The notes under the pieces are model-generated. The model saw only the letters and a list, made by a program, of their open reading frames with translations. It did no database searches and had not been told where the DNA came from. Shown here piece by piece: positions 36,410 to 47,528 of a stretch of 64,000 nt of DNA. Position numbers and translations under genes: made by a program. The first letter of the stretch is position 1. The number at the start of each line of letters is the position of its first letter. Source of the stretch: Rotaria sordida (lineage: Eukaryota; Rotifera; Eurotatoria; Philodinida; Philodinidae); contig CAJNOL010000158.1 of NCBI GenBank assembly GCA_905250125.1, positions 62,001 through 126,000 on the forward strand. The letters run 5' to 3'.

Positions 36410-36922
36410 CTGAACTATTTTTGACTCGACATATATCTTTCGATGTCATGAAATATGAAAAAGTATATTTGATTATACATAAATTTAATATGAATGACAG
36501 TTTGTTTATATGTTGACATGATTAGCTATTATCGAGTAAGTCTTCAATTGTCATACCATTCTATTGTCATCAATTTATGTATTAGGAAAACAACAAGATA
36601 TACAGATAAAAAAAAAAGAAAGAAAGGGAAATAGAAAGACGACAAAGAAAAGAAGCTGTCTTTTTTACCATCATCATCTCATTTCTTTTCTCAGGACATA
36701 CTCTTTTTCGCTTACTATTGATCTACTACTTTTTTTTCTTTCTTCCTTCTTCCGGTTGCTTTCTGTATACAAATACATTATTCTCTGTCTTAGTTGTTGT
36801 TGTTAGTTTTTCTTGTACGCTATCTTGATTGTTGGACGCGATCTAGAATATTAACGTTATCTTATTAAGACGTACAAATTCTTTTTCCTTTTCTTCTTGA
36901 TATAGATAATATCAATTGTAAT
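34294..36922. other. intergenic region, no gene supported
   Basis: AT-rich DNA with a (GT)n-like tract at 34407-34430 and an (AT)n run at about 36379-36405. The frames 35338-35577 and 35683-35916 look slightly protein-like but lack a clean ATG, splice context or family resemblance. The last few hundred bases contain the F-spondin promoter and 5' untranslated region. Confidence 0.4.
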
Positions 36923-39900
36923 ATGTTGATTGTGTGGTTTTTACAATTGTTTATTGTAAACAATATTATTTTTGCACAACCACCAACTTGTTTACGTTCA
37001 TCACGATATTTAATACCTCAAACACCAGGTGATAATGGTTTTCGTATAACTGTTGAAGGTGGTTTTAAAACATATGTACCAGGACGAACATATAAAAGTA
37101 AGATTTTGTTTTATACTTGTATTTTTGAAATTATTTGAGACTAGTTAAAAAAAGAAAAAAAGTATACACATATATGATATTTCATTTTAGTTTCATTAAG
37201 TGGTTTTAAAAATCAATTTTATCAATCATCATTTAAAGAATTTATGCTTATTGCTGTACCATCAACATGGTCTGATGAACAACCATATAAACCGATAGGA
37301 CATTTTGAATTATTACCATCAACAAATACTAATGATGAATCAATGCAAGAAGCTATTATTAGTCAACGTAATTGTCCTGGTGGTGTTACAGATGTAAATC
37401 CAGATAAATTAAAAAATTCTATATCTGTTGATTGGATTGCACCACGTCATCCACAAGGATGTATTTCATTTAAGTAAAAGTTTTATTTTTTTAACAGGAT
37501 ATTTTAATGAATAGTTATTTTTTTCTTTATTCATATAGAGCTATAATTGTACGTTCAGATACAGTATGGTTTAAAGATGACAATGCTCTTACGTATACAC
37601 TGTGTGAAGATCGTTTGTATTCTATAAAATAATCAATCATGCATTTAAATGAGATATTATTTCTATTTAGAAATGCATATGAAGAAAATGATGCAACAAT
37701 GTTGTGCATGTGGTGAAGCAAAATATCAATTAACATTTCGAGGACTTTGGTCACCAGAAACACATAAAAAAGATTGGCCATCAACAACAGGTAATGAGAA
37801 TTTTTTCAAGGATATCTCTACCTTCCTTATTTTTTTCTGTCCACCGAATAAAAAAAATCAACTTATCGAAGATACCCTAAAAAACCCATGTTGCTGTTTT
37901 TGGAAGGGCTGCAAACAAACAATCAGCACGACAATATTTTTTTAAACAAAAAGAAAAACTGCCCATTCCAAAATAGTGTATAGGATATGTGAAAAAAAAG
38001 TTTTAATTCGATCGGATATACTAGACCGGAGAAACGGGAGTGTTCTCATACGATTTTTTTCTTTTCATTCATTTGAGACAAGCGCGAAACATGGGTGCAG
38101 TTTTCGTTAATTTGATTTCTTGTTGAATTTTTTAACGTTTAGCTCATTTTTCAACAAGTGTTGGTGCTGTTCATAATTCTAATTATACAATGTTTCAAAT
38201 TGGTTCATATGCAAATCGTGGTTTAAGTCAATTAGTTTTAACCGGTGAAACACATACATTAGAACAAGAATTAGCAAATGAAGTTAGTATATGTATCTAT
38301 ATATGAAAAGAAAATTTTTGTTTTTTTTATTAAATTCTACTAGCAACGTAATAGAGGATCGGTTGGTTTACGTTTTTTTATGTCCGGTTCATCATGTCAT
38401 CAAGCTATTCGAGTTAATCGTAATTTTCATCAATTATCTCTTGTTAATAGATATATTGATGAAAATATAAAATCAACCGATTCTTTTATAGGTAGATTTT
38501 CGTTGTTAGAAAAAAGAAAAAAAACAACTTTTGTTTTCTTGTATTATATGTAATGTCTTCTTATATTTATTTATTGATGTTGTATATGTGTAAATGTTGC
38601 TTCTTGTTTATTATAGTCATTCAATGGGGTTATTCGTAGTTTATTATTTGCTCAACCTTTAAAACTATCATCTAATGAAATAAAATCAACAATGAATGTA
38701 TTTACAGTTTCACCTTATCATCCTAAATTGAGTTTTGTTAGCAAAATTTCACCGAGTCCTGATTGGTTTACAGGTAGATTTTTATTTTTTCGTCATGCTT
38801 TATTATGTATTTAATGAAATTTTATTTTTTAAAACTATTTTATTTTATATATATATATAGGAGTTAATGCAATTGATTTATGTTTATCAAATTGTACATG
38901 GATTGAACAATATTCAGAAGATCTTTATCCATTAGATGCTGGTATTGATAGTGGAAAGACATATACAGTAAGTTTGCTTCTTTATTATTTTTTTTATTTT
39001 TCGTTGTATAATGATAAAATTTATTATTTCACTTTAGTCAAGTCGATTACCAACAATACCATTAGAAAAAATCCATACAATTACTGGTACAGTTTCACCA
39101 TCATCATCTTTTCATGATCCTATGAGTTAGTATTAAGATTTTATTGTTATTATTATTAATGTCTTTTTTTTTTTATTTTTTTTTTTTTTTTTACAAATTT
39201 TGATAGGTAAACCAATAATGCCCGTAGCACGTGTTATTCTTCAACGTACACTTGTTCGTGGTACTCAATGTCCAAATAATCAACATGGTACACAAAATTC
39301 ACATAGAGTTCAAAATAATTATCAAGATTCATCGGTTGATATTGATTTATCACAAACAAAACATCGTAATGAACGATTGAAACAAAAATATGATAATTCA
39401 GGAAAATTGATATATTCTTATGGTAAATTATTGTTTTGAAACATATTTTGATTTCTTTATTTCTTTATTTTTTGTTTTATGTATTTTAAAGAAGAACCAT
39501 TATCACCTGAATGCCGTATGACTGACTGGTCACTATGGTCATCATGTTCGGTTAGTTGTGGTCATGGAATAAAAACACGTCGACGTGCTTATCTTATGCC
39601 AGACAAAGCTTTTCGTAATCATTGTAATCAAAGAACTTATGATATGACTTCATGTTATTTGGCATCATGTTCATCATCAATGACAAATAATAATTTCAAA
39701 TCATCAAATAATGCAATGTAAATATTCTATTATTTTTATTATTAAAAATAATCAAAAACGAGAAATTTGGTTTTGTTTTTATAGGTGTATGGTAAGCGAA
39801 TGGTCATCATGGTCACATTGTTCTGTAACATGTGGTACAGGAATGCGTACTCGTTCTCGTACAATGTTAAAAGGTCGAGATAATCCTCAGTGTCAATCAG

Positions 39901-42900
39901 AATATCAATTAATGGAAAAAGAAACATGCCAGGGAATGAAACCATCATGTGAACAAGGTCGTTTAACAGATATGATAGAAAAAAAACGTATATGTATGCA
40001 ACCAATTGAAATTGGTACATGTACACATCTTGAACGACGTTTTTATTTTAATTTGGATATGAGTAAATGTCTTGAATTTGATTATAGTGGTTGTGGTGCT
40101 AATGATAATAATTTTCTTACACGTGATACATGTGAAGATACATGCGATATTTTATTACGTGGACGAACAGGTTATAATATAGCAAAAATTTTAATTTGTT
40201 TTTTTTTTCTTTTTTTCTAAATGAATTTCGTTATTTAGAGGATGGTAAAGATACACGTTGTATGACATTACCATGGTCAGAATGGAGTGCTTGTTCATCT
40301 GTTTGTGGACGTGGAACACAAGTTCGATTTCGTGCATATAAAGTAAAATTTTTAGCTATGGGTTTTTGTTCGGAACCATTAGAAGAATTTCGTGATTGTG
40401 AAGTACCTTGTGATTCAGCACAAATGTATCGTTTATCAGATACACGAAAAACAATGATTAAAAGTATGGAAACAGCTGAAAGAAAACGTATGTTAGAATT
40501 AATTTATAAATTTACAAAAGAAAATATGTATATATTTTTCTTTGTATGTATGTAGATAAATGTATGCAACCACTTGAACCAGGTCCATGTACTAAGTTTA
40601 TGGATCGATTCTATTTTGATGTAACAACACGTAAATGTTCGAAATTTCAATATGGTGGATGTAGAGGTATTGATGAAATATTTTGTAATTATTTTTTTTT
40701 TTTTATTAAATTTATTATTTTTTTTCAATAGGCAATGAAAATAATTTTATGACACAAGATGAATGTGAAGCCATGTGTGATGAACTTATTCAAGATCATA
40801 AATCAAGTATATAGTTTTTTTTTTCTAAATTTCTATGATTGTTTATTTGTTATTTGAATTTTTTGAATTATAATAGTGGTTCATGATCCACGTTGTCTTG
40901 TTTCAATGTGGACTGAATGGTCATCATGTATGAATGCTACATGTCATCGACCAGGTACACAAATTCGAACAAGAATGTATGCAGATAAACGAGCAGCTAT
41001 GGCTGCACATTGTACGGAACATTTGGAACAACAACAACAATGCACACTTGATTGTCATAATAATCAACCGAAAAATAAACAGAAAGAAATGATGATGATG
41101 AGTTAGTCGAAATTAAGAACGAAAAAGATTTAAAAATAAATATCGGATTTTTATTTAGATATACCAAAAGTAGTTCATCGACCTCGTCATCCATGTTGTG
41201 CATGTGACGAAGCGAAATTTCAATTTACATTTCAAGGTCTTTGGTCAAAACAAACACATCCAAAAGATTGGCCACCTGGTAGAAATATATCTATAGAAAT
41301 TTAATATATATGTATATTTTCTTGTTTGTAGAAAATCTTCTTCATTGGTCTGATATCATTGGAGCTGTTCATAGTGAAGAATATTCATGTAATGATATAT
41401 ATATGTATATACCTCTCGAAACAAATAGTTGTAGTTGGTATTTTGAATATATCTCCAGCATAAAAGAATAATCATATCTTATGATAGTGCTCGAAATTCT
41501 CTGCAATCGTGTGTATTTGTTATTATGGTTGTATTGATTTATTCAAGAATATTTCGACTACAACGAAGACATTCTTGTCTTCAAATTTCTATAAACTACT
41601 TTTTTTTACGACTTCTTTTGTTTTAATTGAAATTTGTGATGAGTGTGGTAATATCTATTTAAGAAAAGCAATTAAAAATTCAGACAATTGGTGAAACTCT
41701 AATATCCTGCATCCTGTCAACCTTGACTTGCTATTATTTACTGGCAAGACAACGAGTGTTATCAGAATATATGATTATTCTTTTATGTGACTACAACTAT
41801 TTGTTACTCGGAATGTATATATATTAACTAATAAATTTTGTATTTTATTTTGTTTTTCAATAGTATGGAATTATGGTGGCATTGCAAGTGATGGTCTTAA
41901 ACAAGTAGCTGAATGGGGAGCAATTGGCACAATGCAAAAAGAAATAAAAAATCATGTAAATTTCTTTGGTTTTGTTTTATTAAATAATAATTTTAAAAAA
42001 AACAAAACACTATTTCTTTAGACTAAATTTGGTGTTATTCGTAATTTAATGATTGTACCTGGTCTTTGGACAGTTAATATAAGCAAATCAACTGCAGGTG
42101 CTTTTACAACTTCAAGAAATCATCATTTCTTATCATTTGTTACTATGCTTGGACCATCACCTGATTGGATTACTGGTAGAAATCTATTGAAATTAATAAG
42201 AATTCAATATTCTTTTCTTTTCTTTTTCTTTTTTATTGTTATCATTTATAGGTGTATCTGGTCTTGATTTATGTCTTCCAAATTGTACATGGTTGGATAA
42301 TTATGAAGAATTACTTCATCCAATTGATGCTGGAACAGATATGGGCGTTCGATATGATGTAAATGATGATTTCATTTCTTTTTTTTTTGTTAGAATAACT
42401 TAAAAGAGATATTTTATATTATTTAGGGTCCTAAACGACCAGAGAATCAACGTAAACCAATTGCACCAATTGTTTCACGTAATATTACAGATAATCGATC
42501 ACCATTTTTTGGTATGAATTTAACTAAAAATAAAAACTGTTAACGTTTATTTTTTTATTGTTTAGGCAATCAACCACCTCCATTTGCTAAATTGAGTATT
42601 AAACGAATTATGGCACAAGGTGTAGCATGTCCAAATGGTCGACCACAACATAGTGAAACATCATCTGTTATTGATTTTGGTCCAAATTTTGCTGATTTAA
42701 GTCGTCTGGGTGAAATTGAAAATGACAAAGATATTGCAAAAACAAATATAGAATTACTTGGTAATTCTATTTTTATCTATTGATTACATTTATGAAAATA
42801 TTTTTTCATGATTTTAGATGAGCAATCATCTGATCCACGATGTATGACATCACCATGGACAGATTGGAGTCCATGTAATGTTAAATGTGGAAATGGATTA

Positions 42901-45037
42901 AGAACACGAACAAGGTTTATTTAAATTTTTCAAAAAATTTGTTAATAAATTTATTCTTTTTTGTAGAATGTATAAAAATACTGATCATCATGGATGTAAT
43001 GAACGATTAAGTGAAAGTGAAATGTGTTATGCAAGAACAGGTGATGATTGTGATGATGAAAATCAACAAGTTGCAGCGTATGTTGGTTTTACAAAAAAAA
43101 AAATTTTTTTGAATAATTTGTTTTTCCTTATTTAGATGTGCTGTAACTGATTGGTCATCATTTTCACCATGTTCAGTATCATGTGGTCAAGGTATAACTG
43201 AAAGACGACGATGGTATATCAATGAAAATTCACATCGTGATCCAAGATGTAAAGATGTTCATTTAATTGAAAAACGTCAATGTCAGGGTGCACATGCTGC
43301 TCAATGCGATGATAATGGAAATAAAGGTAATTTTATAATAGAATCATTGATTACGAGATATTTAATGATACATTTTATTCTATCGATATAAGAAACTTTT
43401 TGAAAACAAAAATGTTAATATTAAATGAATTAAAGTGAAGTTCGTACATTTATAATCGACAGACATACGTTGTTAAAAATGAGAAAAAAACCTGGATTTA
43501 AAAGTTTTGAGCATACAAAAATATTGTTCGCACTAGCGCCAGTATAGTGCAAATTATACTGACGGTTTTGATTCGGTTTGAACCGTATGGAGGATGCCTT
43601 TCAATAATTGAACATCTTTTTTTTACAAATAAAAAAAGAAAGAAACAAAAAATAGCTAATTTAAGTTGGATATTCTAATGTATGAAATATATATAAAGGA
43701 TGTTTTAGAAGTTCTGAAACGATTTTAAAATATATCGTTTTGGCATTCGGCAAAAGTAAAGCCTTTGCAAATTTGACAAATGATTGTATCTATTTAGTAC
43801 TACATAACTGTAAAGTTTCATGCTTTTTACTGTTTTTTCAATTTTCTTGATCAATATTTTTAAATCAAAATAAAACAAAAAAAACAAACAATAAGTTTTC
43901 TCCATTCCTTTTTTCATGTCATTTTTTCAATCTTTCGATACTATTATATTTGCGTCCTCGTTAGCTTTCTTTTCATGCACTTCAAATATTTTCTATAGGC
44001 GCAACATCCATTACTTTTTCTGATACAATAGTTCGAATGAATTTCGCATATCTGTCACCAATAAAATACATTTTCTAACGGCGAATACTAGAAGGTGTGA
44101 TCTAATGAGCTTCATCCATTCATTGATAAAAACTTGGATACATTGTAAAATCGTTTCAGAATTTCTGAGACATATTTTATAATTACAGGAGAATGTTCTT
44201 TGCTTCTGGGGAACTATTCATGACATACTTTCGAAGATAGAACTCGATAAAGTAAATTAGTCCTAGAGAAATTTGTTAGTTCTAGTTAACTTTATTCTAG
44301 AATCAACTATTTTTCTGACAAATTAATTGTATTTCAAAAAAAAACAAAATACATTTAATAAAATTTATTATTCTTGTTTTAGACCGGTGTATGTCTGAAC
44401 CAGTTGCAGATAATCGATGTCGTGGTTTAGAACGATATTATTATAATAAAACAAGTATGTTATGTGAACCATTTTCTGGTAATAGTGCATGTCCTGCTCG
44501 TGGTAATAATAAAAATAATTTTGCTAATAAAATGGAATGTGAAACTATTTGTAATAATCTTGTCGTTAAAAGTAAGTATGAAAAGAAATGCATATATAAA
44601 ATAAACAATCTACTATTCTTCTTTAGATAATGATTTATCATGTCCAATGAGTCCTTGGAGTGAATGGAGTGAATGTTCAGTAACATGTGGTCGTAATGGT
44701 ATTCGACGTCGTACACGAACATTATTGAATAATCATAGAGCAGTTGATCAATATCGTTGCCAATCATTATCACTTGAAGAAACTCAACCATGCCATTTAA
44801 ATCCTTGTCGTACGTAGTTATATATTTTTATTAGTTGTATGTTTTTAAATTTCATTTTATTTAGCACCAACCGATTGTGTTGTAAGTCAATGGAGTACAT
44901 GGTCTTCATGTACAGGTTGTGGACAAGATGCCATACAAACGCGTACACGTATTCCTGTACGTCGAGCACGTAATGGTGGTAAACGATGTGGACCATTAAA
45001 AGAAACAAGATATTGTCAAACAACTGTACCATGTTAA
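36923..45037 (+). CDS. F-spondin-like giant: Reeler, two Spondin_N, eight TSR, three Kunitz domains
   Basis: Secreted extracellular-matrix/axon-guidance protein of the F-spondin (SPON1) family. Exons: 36923-37097, 37191-37473, 37539-37612, 37671-37790, 38143-38282, 38617-38773 (or alternative 38344-38491), 38861-38967, 39038-39125, 39207-39422, 39492-39717, 39785-40170, 40239-40487, 40556-40666, 40732-40806, 40877-41101, 41159-41278, 41332-41388, 41864-41955, 42022-42175, 42252-42358, 42427-42511, 42566-42760, 42818-42914, 42967-43077, 43136-43326, 44383-44571, 44627-44809, 44865-45037; 1461 aa. Order: signal peptide; Reeler (to ~177); Spondin_N 1 (~178-453); TSR1, TSR2, Kunitz 1, TSR3, Kunitz 2, TSR4 (~455-877); Spondin_N 2 (~878-1147, GPSPDWITG); TSR5, TSR6, Kunitz 3, TSR7, TSR8. 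Each TSR has the WSxW-type core and CG. Human F-spondin has one Spondin_N and six TSRs. Most domain borders are phase-1 introns. Confidence 0.93.
38344..38491 (+). CDS. alternative exon 6a of the F-spondin-like gene (mutually exclusive with 38617-38773)
   Basis: A 148-bp open segment with acceptor CTACTAG and donor GGTAGAT. It starts in phase 0 and ends in phase 1, exactly like the neighbouring exon 38617-38773. Its protein is related to that exon: FHQLSLVNRYI aligns with YHPKLSFVSKI, and STDSFIG with SPDWFTG. Using both exons gives a TAG at 38637-38639, and skipping both gives a TAG at 38933-38935. So only one can be used in a full-length product. It lacks the conserved PSPDW motif; it could instead be a decaying duplicate. 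Confidence 0.65.
43327..44382 (+). other. 1.06-kb intron of the F-spondin-like gene
   Basis: The longest intron of this gene, lying just before the third Kunitz exon. It has no exon-like open segment in a compatible phase. It contains ACTAGCGCC followed by a small palindrome (43532-43563). The minus frame 43705-43917 is Lys/Phe-rich noise. Confidence 0.5.
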
Positions 45038-45162
45038 ATAAATTCAAATAAAAACAAAAAAAAATTTTTTTCTAGTTGGTGCTACCATTAAAATAGACAG
45101 AACAAATTAATATTATTCATTTTTTTTCTTTTGTCGTGTTCATTTTAGAGTTATGTTAAAAC

Positions 45163-45199
<37 letters not shown>

Positions 45200-45368
45200 G
45201 TTTTGTGTTAAAATAGAGCTGGTTTTTTTCTAATTTGATTAATATAGAATAAGTATTGTGTAAGGTTTTCTTTACAATAAAAAAAAAATGATGTTATCAG
45301 ATGGTCCAAAATAAATGTCATCCTTAATATTTCACCAATATCATCTTCGTTAGTTCTCGTCGTACAGA
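45038..45368 (+). other. 3' flank of the F-spondin-like gene with (AAT)n microsatellite
   Basis: A (AAT)n run of about 12 units lies at 45163-45200. AATAAA-like signals occur at about 45043 and 45277. No coding frame. Confidence 0.5.
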
Positions 45369-46086
45369 CTTCAGCTTGTTCTCAAAAGATTTGTCGTGAA
45401 ATTATGCACAAAACAATATGTTTTACTCAATAAATTCATTTTCTTCTGTTTTTTGAACCTAATAAAATTAAACAAGTACATCACGTGTAAATTTTCAAAA
45501 CTTTCGTATTTTTTTGTCATTTTTTTTTTCAGATCATTGTGATGGACATATCAATGTGTTCATCATTGTGGCTCGTTTCCAACACCTTGTGTCAACTATT
45601 ACGGTTGAAATTACTTTATCTAGGCCGAATAGATACACACAGTGTGCTGAAAATGTGCCACAACGACGACCACGTTGATGTATCCATCAAAATGGTCTGC
45701 CCACGGAAAAAAATTTTGAATGGAACCGCGCTTTCAATAAACCGCGAAAGTCAGACCATTTATTCGGTTTTTAGAAACCGGTCAAAACCGCGGTGTGAGC
45801 TAATTTTCTCTCACTTAAAACCGCGGTTATGTCCGATCATACCGCGGTATATCTGCACCGCGGTTTTGACCGGTTTCTAAAAGCCGAATAAATGGTCTGA
45901 CTTTTGCGGTTTATTGACACCGCTGTTCACCGAAGTTTTATTCGAAAATTTTTTCCGAGGGTGGCAAAAAACAAAAGTTTTAAAAATTACGTGTGATGTA
46001 ATTGTTTAGTTTTATTAGGTTCGTTGAAATGAAACATACCGTTTTGTGCATAATTCTACGACGAATCTTTTAAGAAAAACCTGAAG
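45369..46086. mobile_element. nested hairpin elements
   Basis: Outer arms: 45369 to about 45520 and about 45965 to 46086 are inverted copies. For example AATTATGCACAAAAC at about 45400 is matched by its complement at about 46050, and GAACCTAATAAAA by its complement near 46020. Between them, about 45698-45962 forms a second, GC-richer palindrome with ends CCCACGGAAAAAAATTTT and the complement of CCCTCGGAAAAAATTTT. Its arms contain AAACCGGTCAAAACCGCGG and ATAAATGGTCTGAC. The structure looks like one hairpin element inserted in another. Small open frames inside (45539-45880) are not genes. Confidence 0.75.
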
Positions 46087-47528
46087 AACATATTGGCAAA
46101 GAATTGAGAGTGACATTTATTCTAGACCAGTCGATATTTTTAAATCAACAGGAGAAATAAACAGAGAGATATAAGAAAAAAAGAATAATAAGATCGCTCA
46201 TTCTTTCAAGGAATCCTTTGAACATAATTTAGTTTAGAATAAAATTGAAGTGATCGAATACTCAAAATATTTCGTATATAGGATAACTGCAAAATACGTC
46301 TCATTAAATAAGAAATACAAAGTAATTGAAATTCTGATAAATTACCTACGTTGTAGACAATAGATTGAGAAAATATTGGTATTTTTAATGAGAATTAAAC
46401 ATAAATAATAGAAATTATAATTAAGTAATAATAATTCTATGAAGATTAGATATGTTATAGACACTCATCTTCGAAAAAAGATATGCATTATCCGTTAATC
46501 TATTTGCTAAATAGAGATAAATCGATATTCTTCGATGATACTTAGTAACTTTCTTTTTGATTAAAATTAAACAAATACTCCTTATTCAAATCGTTTGCGG
46601 AAGAATATCTTTTCTTTTTTTGGGATGAGAACAAATATCCATTTGCGTATATCATGTGACGTATGCTTTAAAAATCATTTCTAATCTGTGATATGATCAT
46701 CAATAATTTTATTAAAATGTACACTTAACGATACAAGCCGATCGGTTGAGTCTCTACCGCAGTATACATTTATTGAAAATTTCAGTCGCCACTGTCACAA
46801 CACTAGATTTTTTTTCTATTTAGAATGTGTTTTCAATTTTACTTTTGTCTAATTTCCTTTTCCTATATGTTCTCTATCATTATTTTTTCTTTTTTTTTAT
46901 TTCAAAATTTCAAGAATATTCAGTTGTCGATCCATGTACTGGTTAACATCTCTATATACTGTTCGCAACTAAATCGCCCATTAATCAACCATTTAGTTAC
47001 CAACATATACGAAAGAAAAAAAAAACCATTTATCACAAAAGACGTTATAACTATTTATGGTACCACTCTAATACAAACTATAACAAAATGACGATATAAC
47101 AGTTTCTACTGTCTGACTTTTGCTTTTTGCGAGAATGTATATAAAAATAAAACAGACATTATGATCTATTGCGTTAGTTTATTAATAAAACTCGTGAAAC
47201 ATATATGCGTCGTTGATAACCACAAGGTGAAAGTTGTTTTCGTCTTTTTTTTTCAAACATACTCTTATAATATCAAAACATTAATGAAAATCCAAATAAT
47301 AAATATCTCCTATTCATAACTAGAAATGTAAGTTATTCGAAATTTGAGTAAAACGTAAAAAAAAAACAATGATAAAACAAATTGATCTAAAAAAAAACCG
47401 TCTTTATATTATAAGAAAATAAATTAATCAATCACATGTGTTTCAACAGAAAAAAAATCGGACAATTACAACTATCAAAAAAAAAAAGAATCACTATTGC
47501 AAATATTTGTTAATATCAATCAGTAGTA
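46087..47528. other. intergenic spacer between convergent genes
   Basis: AT-rich DNA between the 3' ends of the F-spondin-like gene (plus) and VPS35L (minus). The frame 46825-47091 is low-complexity, and I see no exon or RNA gene. Confidence 0.45.

Noticed and set aside
40488-40555. Reading through to a donor near 40517 in the F-spondin-like gene
   Set aside because: That donor would leave phase 2 and create an in-frame TAA at the next exon. The donor C|GTATGT at 40488 keeps the frame into Kunitz 2.
41102-41158. Treating the F-spondin-like locus as two tandem genes split here
   Set aside because: A 57-bp intron with GTTAGT donor and TTTAG acceptor joins both halves in frame, there is no room for a promoter, and the second half has no signal peptide.
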